NCBI GenBank assembly: GCA_020351305.1
Contig: CP070730.1
Location: 815,333 to 872,404, forward strand
Length of the DNA: 57,072 bases
Direction of reading: 5' to 3'
From: Candidatus Bathyarchaeota archaeon
Lineage (GTDB): Archaea > Thermoproteota > Bathyarchaeia > Bathyarchaeales > SOJC01
Part shown: piece by piece, positions 15,646 through 24,435 of the stretch
How the letters are laid out: each line of letters starts with the position of its first letter
Position numbering within the stretch: the stretch's first letter is position 1
Notes under the pieces: generated by a model
The model's database searches: none
What the model was told of the DNA's origin: nothing
What the model saw: only the letters and a program-made list of their open reading frames with translations
Position numbers and translations under genes: made by a program

Positions 15646-16197
15646 CTATGAAGTTTCTATTTCCATAACGATGCCTTGTTTTACCAAGGTTTCCGCATTT
15701 TCATTTGGTAGTGTCGCCACATCCTCAACGGAGAAGGGGCCATATATCTCCAAGTCAGCGCCCACAATGGATGGGACATCCTGTAAAAATCGAACAAGTT
15801 TTTTTCCTGATTGCTGGCTTTCTTCTTCGCTTGTCGAAATACGTCCCCGTAAGATGCTCTTCAGAAAGGATTCAAGGTTTTCAAAAGAAGGTTTGAGCCC
15901 AAGAAATATTCTCTTTTCCTCTGATGCCAATATTTCCTTGTTCAAACGTTTTGCAGATTTTGTGAGGTTGACGATTTTATTAAACCGTAGCCTGACAAGT
16001 TTCTCTGCTAACTGATGGGCATTTGAAAATTCTTGTGATGTTAACTTTGCTTTAATAGACTTTCTGTCCAGCATCCGTCCTCCTTGCCGAATGCGACCTA
16101 AGTAGTCTGCTAGTTCGGTGTAGAAGTTTTTAGGAAGGGTCTGCAACTCTGGGTTTTCGTTTTCTTTTTTCCAAATGTTATAGAGCGTATCGTACAT
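15646..16197 (-). CDS. gins51: GINS complex subunit Gins51
   Basis: The 183-aa protein has the helical GINS A-domain first (MYDTLYNIWKKE, then LPKNFYTELADYLGRIR). It ends with the small B-domain (GADLEIYGPFSVEDVATLP, then ENAETLVKQGIVMEIE). A then B is the Gins51 (Sld5/Psf1-like) order. GINS joins MCM helicase and the Cdc45/GAN-type protein at replication forks. It lies 2 nt after the primase small-subunit gene, a common archaeal pairing. Confidence 0.88.
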   Translation of the reverse strand: MYDTLYNIWKKENENPELQTLPKNFYTELADYLGRIRQGGRMLDRKSIKAKLTSQEFSNAHQLAEKLVRLRFNKIVNLTKSAKRLNKEILASEEKRIFLGLKPSFENLESFLKSILRGRISTSEEESQQSGKKLVRFLQDVPSIVGADLEIYGPFSVEDVATLPNENAETLVKQGIVMEIETS

Positions 16198-16199
16198 GG

Positions 16200-17357
16200 C
16201 TATTCACTCACCTGTGCTGCACCTTTGCAGAGTAAGAACAGGGCTGCTGCAGTTGGTAGCTCCTTGTGCTGAACATGTTTAAATGGACCATAGGATGTGT
16301 CTCCTATTCTAAACTGGGGTGTTTCACTAATGTTTATCGTTATTTCTCCCTCTTTAAAGACTACTGCTTCCTTTAAAGGATCAAAGTCGCTTAGGTTGCC
16401 AAGAAGAACTTCTGCTTTCATTAAACCTGTTTTCCCATGTAGGCTTCCCCCCAATCGAATAAGGCGATGTGTATCTGTTGTGACAACTGTATCAATTTTT
16501 GCTGATTGCTGGTCCACAATCCACTGGATGGCTTTTTTCCAGTTTCTAACTCCCATGACTTTAATACTCATCCATTTTCTGTTTCTCAAGCTTTCTAAAA
16601 GCGAATCTTTGTTCTTGGCAAAAGACTCGATGGTGCGTTTGTCTAAACCCACTGTCTCGATTTTATTAGGTGGGGCTTTCATTAGAAATTTATATAGTCC
16701 ATTTGTGACGCGGGAACCATGCAACTCTACCTTCAATCCCAAGCCAATGATGAAATCAACTATTTCTTTTCGTGTCATGGAATCAAGCGAATGAATATTT
16801 TTTTTCTCGACATGAACGTGATAGCCGCGATGTCCACTGAAATATGCTTTCACTTCGTCATTTTCAAATCCAAAATCATACACCAACATGTTCACGAGTT
16901 TAATCATCTCATTTTTAGCGGATTCTAAGCAATCTTCGCACATCCAACTTTTAATTTCATATTTCGCTTCCCCACAATTCGGACATTGACTTGGAGACGG
17001 ACCTTTCCCACGAAAATCGCATTTGTAGCATACCCAGGTATCATGGAGCTTGTTGCATGGTGTAGGAATATGGTCAGCATCGATGTCAAACACCAAGTCT
17101 GCTCCTAGCCAGCCTTTTTTCTCCATGGGATCCTCTGGGTGCTCATAGTAGGCTGATGAGTAATAAACGTCAGATGGCACTTTTGATGCAAGGAAATCAC
17201 TTAGAGCACCTGAGTTTGTGAAGCTTCTGTGGCGAATCATGATGTTCTCTTTCAATGTAATGAGCCCAAATTCTCTTTTTTCCAGGGAAGGTGGAGTAAC
17301 AAGATGTTTTTTTTCTTTGTAGTATTTAGCGAATAACTTGTAAACAAGTTCGTTCAG
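16200..17357 (-). CDS. priS: DNA primase small subunit PriS, with 5' end in doubt
   Basis: The archaeal/eukaryal primase catalytic subunit is clear: LVFDIDADHIP holds the catalytic aspartates, CYKCDFRGKG and CPNC with CEDC form the zinc knuckle, and FSGHRGYHVHVE is the active-site motif. From TTG 17255 the protein would be 351 aa, but the same frame carries a family-like N-terminus upstream (LVYKLFAKYYKEKKHLVTPP, then LEKREFG). A TGA blocks it just before. The only codon available as start is CTG 17357, with GAGGG six bases ahead. Alternatively GTG 17370 was the start and one extra A near 17349 shifted the frame (MRDSTER then LVYKLF). I give CTG 17357. Confidence 0.9.
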   Translation of the reverse strand: MNELVYKLFAKYYKEKKHLVTPPSLEKREFGLITLKENIMIRHRSFTNSGALSDFLASKVPSDVYYSSAYYEHPEDPMEKKGWLGADLVFDIDADHIPTPCNKLHDTWVCYKCDFRGKGPSPSQCPNCGEAKYEIKSWMCEDCLESAKNEMIKLVNMLVYDFGFENDEVKAYFSGHRGYHVHVEKKNIHSLDSMTRKEIVDFIIGLGLKVELHGSRVTNGLYKFLMKAPPNKIETVGLDKRTIESFAKNKDSLLESLRNRKWMSIKVMGVRNWKKAIQWIVDQQSAKIDTVVTTDTHRLIRLGGSLHGKTGLMKAEVLLGNLSDFDPLKEAVVFKEGEITINISETPQFRIGDTSYGPFKHVQHKELPTAAALFLLCKGAAQVSE

Positions 17358-17542
17358 TTGAGTCCCTCACGCGCCCTTACATTAAGCATCTTAATTATGG
17401 CGATGAGTGTTTCTTAAGCATTCTCGAGACAATATATGCCTGCAAATTACTAAGAGAAGAAATCACGCATTCTTTTGAAATAGTTAAATTGGAAGGGACC
17501 TTTACATGTCTCAGTATTTACCAAGTTTCATGGTGGAATGTT

Positions 17543-20500
17543 GTGGGGAAACCAAGAAAGAGAAATCTCCTAGTTAAAATCCCTGTGATTATACTGTTTT
17601 TGATCTCTTTTGATTTTTTGAGCATGATACAATCGACCAAAGCTCAGCAGCATTCAACCACCGTTGAATGCACGCTTAGCAACAACATGGTTACATTAGA
17701 AAATGGGCATGTTTACTTGGAGATGAACCAAATAGGAGTGTGCATTAGTGTTTTGAAATTTGATCCAATCGGCTCCGGCAATTATGGGCAAAACGTCTTA
17801 GTCACTCCACAATCAAGGGATGCAACTGCAGGAGCCTTATCTACTCTGTATCATGCAGAAAATTCAACCAACGCTTTTGATCGGTTCTCTGCAATTTATG
17901 ACACTAACGGAACAAAGACTATATTCGTCGAGAACGAGGCCAACAAAGTTGTTGTTCATGTAAGTGAAATCGACATAGCCAATAAAGGTGGTGTAGTTAT
18001 TGGAGAAGAAGAATGGACTCTGACTCTTGAGAAGAACAAAAATTTCTTCCAAATTGATCGAAACTTCTTTTTGTTTAGACCTGTGAATGTGACAAACGTG
18101 GCAGTATTTCAAGGGTTCTTTAAAGAATCTTATGACGCAGCGATAATGAAAGGATCGGATGATGGGCTTCCGATGTATTACACAAATGCAGCCACACCAC
18201 CTTACATTTTCGAATACTCCATACTCAATGGAACTTCAAATGATCATGGTACAGGAAAAATTGCACGTACTACAGGATTGAATATTACAAAACTAGACCA
18301 TTCGGAGACTCTATTTAACAACACGTACTGGAATGGAACAGTATTTCTAGACTTTGAAAACCACCTTCCACCAGTTTTTGTGCGTGTGAAGGAATGGAAG
18401 CTATATGACGCATATTTCCAGTTCATGACGACAACTAGTGCCAATAGCGCGCCAACTTTCAAGGTTGGGTGGACACTATCATCCGCAAGGAAGGTGCTTA
18501 AGGCGGAAACATACTCTGGTGGAAGGCTTGAAATAGGCTTCTTTAAAGATGGGCTCTTAGGAGAAGTTTTGCCATTTGGGTTCCAGAAAGCTCCGGAATG
18601 GCTCATTACCTTGCAATGGAAGCTCTACTTCTCAATACTGATTTCAATGAATGGCAAAGGGAAAATTCTCCCTGATGCTAGAGATTACAAAGAAATGTTC
18701 ACAAGAGATACAGTGGGGGCGCTTATGGGATACCTGTATATGTCAGGGGCACAAGGAAAACAATTTGTACTAGACGCGCTCAATGAAATCAAGACCCGTC
18801 AGACCGTTGAAGGTATAATTCCAACAGCATTCACAGATTATGTTGATTGGAAGCAGGTTAGGTATACATCCAATATGGACGTTCAAGCTTGGTACGTTAT
18901 AATGGCGTGGCAATTTTACGTCCACACGAAAGATCAGCAATTTCTCCATGATTTTGCAGAAAGTCTCCGTAAGGCAGTCAACATCTTGCTGAGAGCTGAC
19001 GAAGATGGGAACTATTTGATAAATGCCCCCTCAGGCTATGCGAGCGACTGGGCAGACACAATAAAGAGAACTGGTGAACCTCTTTTTCTGAATAGTATGG
19101 CATGTTGGGCATTGAAGTGTATGGCAATGTTCGAATTAGCTTCCAAAAACTTCACTGGCTACAACTTCTACAGCGATTGGTTGGACAACCTAAGGTTTGA
19201 ATTGAATAAAGACATCGCTGACGGTGGCCTTTGGAACTCCAGCGGAGGCTTTTATTCAGCTTGGAGGTTTAACAATGGAACCGTGCGAACATACTTTGAG
19301 GTCGACAGTAACCTGTTGGCAGTAGTCAGTAGAGTTGCTTCTAAAAATCGAGCAGAGAATGTACTCCGCTTTATAGATGAACATCAAGAACTTGAAGCGA
19401 AAGCTCCTTGTAGAGTTCTTTTAGGTTTGTATAATCAAAAAGACATTTTGGTACCTGAATGGAATCCCTCCAATACATACCATAACGGTGGATATTGGCT
19501 TTGGATAGGTGGATATGACATTCTCGGGCGAGCAACAGCAAATCAAACATTAAGGAGTTTGGATATTTTGAAAAGGATTAGAGAAGCAGTGTTCAGAAAC
19601 TCTTCCGTCTACGAGTGGTATGATTCGCAAGGCTTTGGACGATGGGGTCAATCCAAATGTGAATGGTTTTCTTGGTCAGCTGGTTCAATTCTGTATAGCA
19701 TTTTTCATGGTTTGTTAGGGATTGAAGTAGGATATAATGGGATCCGAATTCGAGGTGAACTTCCATCAGGTTTAGGTGATGTTACGGTTAGGTTATTTTT
19801 TCGACAGACTAATTTCACAATAAACATTCATAGACATGGATATTACGTTTCGAGAATATTGATTGATGATGAGCTAGCAAACTCCTTAGTTATTCCGCTA
19901 AACAGCTACGATGAAGCTTCCCATACAATCGATGTTTATCTTTCCGAAAAACCATCAACTGATTATGTCTATTTGAGCAGCACCTTTCTGCCAGTTGCTT
20001 CAACTGATTTCTCGATGGATAATCGTTTAAACGTTACTTTTTCGATGGTTAATTTTACTGATGAGATCAAGTTCTCTGTTCCATGGAAGGATTCTAACAC
20101 AGCAGTGAGGTTTGATAATGGAACAATAAGGAATTTAAATAAAACCGGGCAGATTGTTGAATTAGTTTTGAACCCAGTAGAGATTCGAAGCGTAGAACTT
20201 ATGCATGGTCGTCGGCTATCAAAGGATGTAACTTTCTGGATGCCGGTCAATACGAAACCGCTTGAGATAGTCTTTGACGAATCAGGGTTTCTGAAGATAC
20301 GCTTTGACAATCAGGAGGAAGGACCTGTATTTTTTGCGCTTTATGTTGCTGAATATGGGATGCCTGCGAGGATTAGTATTGGTTGGGATATCTTTATGAG
20401 ATTGTGTGAAGATCTTAGGCTGTTGAAATCAGTAAACTATGATTGTTGGAATTTTAATAAACCAAACAATCTCGTGACTATCAAGACATTCTCTGAGGGA

Positions 20501-20623
20501 TCAGCGTTGCTAACTGACAAATGGGGCTTTGCCTATCCAGAGATCATTCCAGTAGTATTTTTAATTGTTTTTCTCTCGTTTGTAGTTGTGTTAAAATTCT
20601 TGGTATCCATAATATCAAAATAA
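17543..20623 (+). CDS. Secreted six-hairpin glycosidase-like protein with C-terminal anchor
   Basis: The protein has a basic N-terminus and signal segment (LLVKIPVIILFLISFDFLS), a beta-rich N-terminal part with many NxT/S sites, then a helical toroid with FTRDTVGALMGYLYMSGAQG (around codon 404 of the open frame), YASDWADTIKRTGEP (about 518) and KCEWFSWSAGSILY (about 723). This is the look of an (alpha/alpha)6 glycosidase (GH15/63/78-like), followed by a beta-sandwich and a final transmembrane segment (EIIPVVFLIVFLSFVVVL). The exact family and substrate are not known. The frame opens at TTG 17489, but GTG 17543 gives the better signal peptide. It leads into the surface-glycan region. Confidence 0.72.
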   Translation: MGKPRKRNLLVKIPVIILFLISFDFLSMIQSTKAQQHSTTVECTLSNNMVTLENGHVYLEMNQIGVCISVLKFDPIGSGNYGQNVLVTPQSRDATAGALSTLYHAENSTNAFDRFSAIYDTNGTKTIFVENEANKVVVHVSEIDIANKGGVVIGEEEWTLTLEKNKNFFQIDRNFFLFRPVNVTNVAVFQGFFKESYDAAIMKGSDDGLPMYYTNAATPPYIFEYSILNGTSNDHGTGKIARTTGLNITKLDHSETLFNNTYWNGTVFLDFENHLPPVFVRVKEWKLYDAYFQFMTTTSANSAPTFKVGWTLSSARKVLKAETYSGGRLEIGFFKDGLLGEVLPFGFQKAPEWLITLQWKLYFSILISMNGKGKILPDARDYKEMFTRDTVGALMGYLYMSGAQGKQFVLDALNEIKTRQTVEGIIPTAFTDYVDWKQVRYTSNMDVQAWYVIMAWQFYVHTKDQQFLHDFAESLRKAVNILLRADEDGNYLINAPSGYASDWADTIKRTGEPLFLNSMACWALKCMAMFELASKNFTGYNFYSDWLDNLRFELNKDIADGGLWNSSGGFYSAWRFNNGTVRTYFEVDSNLLAVVSRVASKNRAENVLRFIDEHQELEAKAPCRVLLGLYNQKDILVPEWNPSNTYHNGGYWLWIGGYDILGRATANQTLRSLDILKRIREAVFRNSSVYEWYDSQGFGRWGQSKCEWFSWSAGSILYSIFHGLLGIEVGYNGIRIRGELPSGLGDVTVRLFFRQTNFTINIHRHGYYVSRILIDDELANSLVIPLNSYDEASHTIDVYLSEKPSTDYVYLSSTFLPVASTDFSMDNRLNVTFSMVNFTDEIKFSVPWKDSNTAVRFDNGTIRNLNKTGQIVELVLNPVEIRSVELMHGRRLSKDVTFWMPVNTKPLEIVFDESGFLKIRFDNQEEGPVFFALYVAEYGMPARISIGWDIFMRLCEDLRLLKSVNYDCWNFNKPNNLVTIKTFSEGSALLTDKWGFAYPEIIPVVFLIVFLSFVVVLKFLVSIISK

Positions 20624-20688
20624 CATATTCTAGAAAATGTTAATCCTTGAACGGTTGCTATAACCATAGGGAGAAAGTTGGTGGGGCG

Positions 20689-23151
20689 ATGATAGTTATA
20701 TATTTACTGGGGTTGCTTTTCTTTCTTGCAGTTTTTGGGGAACTGCTTAGGTCTCTTGTAAATAAATTCACGCATTTATTCTCTGATTTAGATATAGTGC
20801 AAGCATTTCTTCTCGATGTATACTTAGGTGGTGCAATGCTTTACTCTTTAGCTCTTTTTCCTTTTCGATTGTTTGGTTGGTTTTTTGTTCAAACATTCTT
20901 CGTAATTTCGTTAACAGTGTTAATCCTCTTTAATTCTCGCAAATTTCTCTCAGGTAAGAGAGTGGTTGTGAGGAATAACATAACTGTTCATGCGATTGTT
21001 GTGATCCTGCTTTTTATGTTCATGTTCTGGGTGGTAACGCTGCCAATCGATAAGTTCGTTTTAGGAAGCATTCATGACACCTCACTTCACTCTCTCTTTA
21101 CTCAAGTGATAATCGAGAATGAGATGATTCCTCAAACTCTTCAACCGTATTTGCCAGAAGGGCTTGTTTTTCCACAAGGAGCCTCTGTGATTTTTGCATT
21201 AGCCACTTTTCTTTTTGGGTGGACTCCGGCAAAATCGGTTTTTTATTGCACTCCATTATTCATATCGATTTCTATTTTAGGAGCTTATTATTTAGGCCAG
21301 AAAATCTCGAAGAAGGCAAGCTTTGGGTTAATTTTTTCTATTGCGATTGGCTTTGTTGGCACTCATCCAAGGATCCTCACATGGGGTGGAAATAACTTTG
21401 CTGTAGCATTCCCCTTTTTCTTACTTTGCCTTGCTCTATTGATAGATATATTTTCATCTGCCTGTGAATTGCGAAAGAGAGAGGTGATAATTATCGGATT
21501 GCTGTTCGGCTACCTGGCCTCAATATATTTCACTGCCTTCATGGTTATCGTGATTTCACTTACATTATGGCTTGTTTATGCAATGATGCTTAGGCAAGGA
21601 GATGGGGTCAAAAGGGTAAAAATTTTCTTAATAATTCTCATATTCAGTCTTTTGCCAATTATTCCAAATATATTTAAATTCGTGATATGGTATCCCTACC
21701 CAGGTCACAATATTGGTTTGCCAAGTGATGTTACGGCACGTTCGATTTGGGCATTTCCTTCTCCCCTCTGGCCATTTGAGATAATCAGAGATTACAGCTA
21801 TCCCCAGCTTTTCAAGGCGATGATATTCATTCTTTTAGTTTGTGGCATCCTTAGCTTAATTTTTAGTAAGCCCTTAAAATCTAGACTCTCAAAAAACATC
21901 CTCATATTGATTGGATGCACTTTTGCGATTCCAGAAGCCTTGATAATTCTTTCATGGCATTTTAGTTTCTTAAGGATGATTACGGGAGCAACAACATGTG
22001 TTATCCTATTTGTTTCATTAGATTTGCTTGTTGCTTTTTTTGCCTACGACATCTTTAGTTCATTTGGTCGTAGGATTAGGGCATTTCCTGCTGGGAGACA
22101 TAAAATCCGTGCGTCGTTGAGATTTTCTTTTCTTCTTTATGTGATGTTAATGCCTTTCTTTTTCAACGCGCTCTACGTAGACTCTGAATTACTTGTTTCA
22201 CATTACAGTGCCTATGCTGTGACTACCCAAGACGACTATGAACTAATGCTTTGGATGAGAGACAATCTTGATGATGATGCACAAATATTGATTAACTCAT
22301 TTGACGCAGGTAATTTTGTATCTTCCATTGCTCAAAAAGCCTCAACCTATCCCTTCACTTGGAGCCAATCGTCACAAGCATACGGAAAACTAGTTGAGAA
22401 TATTCATCTTGGGAGATTTACTAGCTCTGAATACATAACTATGGAAAGGCTGGGCATAACTCACGTCTTTCTTGGCTCGCAGTCCAGTTTTTGGTGGATC
22501 GGAGATAAAAATTGGTATCCAAGATTCTTCACTTCAAATCCAAATTTTAAGTTGTCTAAAAGTGTCGGTGGGGCTTATCTTTACGAATTTCAGCTAGTGA
22601 ATCCAAATTGGATATTTTTCGATAGTTTTGAGTATTCATTTCTCACTGGCAGTGGGTGGAGAGTATACAGCCCAATGGAGATTGCAGAGAATGGCGAAGG
22701 ATACATAGGAGTTGGCTCAGCTTATTCTTATGATGGAACAAACAGTCTTACGACCTTTACCCGAAAGGTCACTGGCGACATTTTTTGGATTTCTGTAATC
22801 AAGGAGGTGTATTTGGGTGATTACGAAGGAGCCAGTGATAACATTGAGCTGTGTTTTTTTCTGAATGCATGTTTAGGTTTTGGTGTCAATGACGCCCTAA
22901 TGTTTGTAATAAGCTCAGGAGATTGGCGAGATCAGCTTTTTTTTAGCACTTCTAAGCAAATTGCGGTGAGAGAAGAGCTGATTATTCTTGCAAATGGTAG
23001 TGGAGTCAACAAGTTTGATCTGAGTAGGATGTGGAGTGAAAACTATGGAGCTTCACTTCCGAATGCATTTTTCATTCAAATTATAAATCACGATGCAGAT
23101 GAGGTTCCGAATCTTGGCTATGTAGATTTTATTCTTCTATCGCGAGATTAA
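20689..23151 (+). CDS. Multi-spanning GT-C-like membrane protein A with extracellular C-domain
   Basis: The 820-aa protein has about a dozen hydrophobic helices up to codon 510, then a soluble part. An extracytoplasmic loop near codon 141 of the open frame carries GSIHDTSLHSLFTQ, resembling the acidic catalytic loop of GT-C sugar transferases (STT3/PMT/DUF6541-like). After YAVTTQDDYELMLWMRDNL, the STT3-like end domain, comes a beta-rich jelly-roll-like region (DSFEYSFLTGSGWRVYS). It is paralogous to the protein at 24436-26925 over its whole length. It likely uses lipid-linked sugar outside the cell; donor and acceptor are unknown. ATG 20689 matches the paralogue start better than TTG 20647. 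Confidence 0.7.
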   Translation: MIVIYLLGLLFFLAVFGELLRSLVNKFTHLFSDLDIVQAFLLDVYLGGAMLYSLALFPFRLFGWFFVQTFFVISLTVLILFNSRKFLSGKRVVVRNNITVHAIVVILLFMFMFWVVTLPIDKFVLGSIHDTSLHSLFTQVIIENEMIPQTLQPYLPEGLVFPQGASVIFALATFLFGWTPAKSVFYCTPLFISISILGAYYLGQKISKKASFGLIFSIAIGFVGTHPRILTWGGNNFAVAFPFFLLCLALLIDIFSSACELRKREVIIIGLLFGYLASIYFTAFMVIVISLTLWLVYAMMLRQGDGVKRVKIFLIILIFSLLPIIPNIFKFVIWYPYPGHNIGLPSDVTARSIWAFPSPLWPFEIIRDYSYPQLFKAMIFILLVCGILSLIFSKPLKSRLSKNILILIGCTFAIPEALIILSWHFSFLRMITGATTCVILFVSLDLLVAFFAYDIFSSFGRRIRAFPAGRHKIRASLRFSFLLYVMLMPFFFNALYVDSELLVSHYSAYAVTTQDDYELMLWMRDNLDDDAQILINSFDAGNFVSSIAQKASTYPFTWSQSSQAYGKLVENIHLGRFTSSEYITMERLGITHVFLGSQSSFWWIGDKNWYPRFFTSNPNFKLSKSVGGAYLYEFQLVNPNWIFFDSFEYSFLTGSGWRVYSPMEIAENGEGYIGVGSAYSYDGTNSLTTFTRKVTGDIFWISVIKEVYLGDYEGASDNIELCFFLNACLGFGVNDALMFVISSGDWRDQLFFSTSKQIAVREELIILANGSGVNKFDLSRMWSENYGASLPNAFFIQIINHDADEVPNLGYVDFILLSRD

Positions 23152-23173
23152 AAAAAGAGAGGTAGAGGATCTG

Positions 23174-24175
23174 TTATGGGGGCTTTGGCTTTTTCCATCC
23201 ATATACGATTGCAGCGAATCCCATGAATACAAAGCCTAGACCGAATAGTATCCACGCGAAGGACTGTAAATAGGTAGCTTCTGACTGTCTCATGACAGCA
23301 TTAGCTTCTACCATTGCTGCGTCTGCTTCTGTCTGAGCCGCTTGACCTAAAGCGTTATAGTAGTTCGATTGGGAATTGAGCGAGTTAAGGTCAGCATCTT
23401 CGATAGCTACACCTCTAGTAGACTCAGCGTCAAAAGCGAGGTCAATTAGATCGCTTGCATTCTGATAATGAGACTTAGCTGTAGTAAAATCTCCAAGCAT
23501 GTAGCGGGTTGCACCTGAAAAGAATTCAATCCATGCCTTTCTCAAATGAAGTTGTGCTTCTGTACTCCTGAAATCTGCAGGGTCAATCATAGGTGGAACA
23601 TAAGGAGGATTTCCCACAAGTAGGTACTGCAACTCCTGAAATTGAAGTTGTGCATCTGCTTGATCTTCTGAGTATACGGCGAAGTAATAGCCAGAATAGG
23701 TCCAGATTATATCCTCTTTCCCAGAGGCATTGACGTTGAATACTGCTATCTCATATCTGTGAAGTATAAGGTTTGATACAGTGTCTGGAATTGAAAAATC
23801 AATCATGAAGTATTCGTAATCATAATATTCTAGTGTGAATGGATTAGTCTTGGTCATGCCGTAATCTGTTGAATTAACATATTCATCCGTGTCCATCCAA
23901 TCAAAGTTTATGCCTACTGCGGATATGTTGGCTGTTTCATATAAATAATACCAGCCGGTAGGAAACATGAAGCCATAGTTGTAGACTCCTAGTCTCACTG
24001 TTCCATTGCCGCCTTGCTCATAAGCAGTTACATATGTGCCATAGTATTGATCCATCCCTCTATAGCAATATCCTAGAAAATATACGTCAGAAATAGACGC
24101 TTGGGTTTGAGTAACTTCTAATGCCGAAGCCAGGATGACTATTGAAAGAATGCATACCATCAGTATTTTTCGCAT
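23174..24175 (-). CDS. Secreted membrane-anchored protein, unknown, between twin GT-C genes
   Basis: From ATG 24175 the 333-aa protein begins with a signal peptide (MRKILMVCILSIVILASALE). A Tyr-rich beta-like ectodomain follows (YYGTYVTAYEQGG, GWYYLYETANISAVG), then an Ala-rich helical part (AQTEADAAMVEANAVMRQSE) and a C-terminal transmembrane helix with a short KKPKPP cytoplasmic tail. I do not recognise the family. The frame is open to 24274, but the signal peptide decides the start. It lies between two paralogous GT-C-like genes and may be a substrate or partner of that system (inference). Confidence 0.6.
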   Translation of the reverse strand: MRKILMVCILSIVILASALEVTQTQASISDVYFLGYCYRGMDQYYGTYVTAYEQGGNGTVRLGVYNYGFMFPTGWYYLYETANISAVGINFDWMDTDEYVNSTDYGMTKTNPFTLEYYDYEYFMIDFSIPDTVSNLILHRYEIAVFNVNASGKEDIIWTYSGYYFAVYSEDQADAQLQFQELQYLLVGNPPYVPPMIDPADFRSTEAQLHLRKAWIEFFSGATRYMLGDFTTAKSHYQNASDLIDLAFDAESTRGVAIEDADLNSLNSQSNYYNALGQAAQTEADAAMVEANAVMRQSEATYLQSFAWILFGLGFVFMGFAAIVYGWKKPKPP

Positions 24176-24435
24176 ATTTGATCCTGAAGCAGCGTATATG
24201 CCTATGTTTTTGATATATGCTTTTCGATACGATTTCCCAACATCAACAAGCTCATGCACGTATGGATTCAGCAAAACGTTTTTTGTTGTGTCGGATTTCG
24301 TATCCGTTACGCAGGTGACTCAACTCTTTGCTTCTAGCGTTTTCGGAGCGCGCGTGTTTATCGTATGTGTTAGAACTTCAGGTTTGCCAAAGGATTTTAA
24401 GCGCTTCTTTTAGCTTGCACGCACGTACATCGTCT

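Noticed and set aside
17489-17542. Upstream TTG start of the glycosidase-like gene
   Set aside because: The extra 18 residues spoil the signal peptide; GTG 17543 gives a basic start followed by the hydrophobic core.
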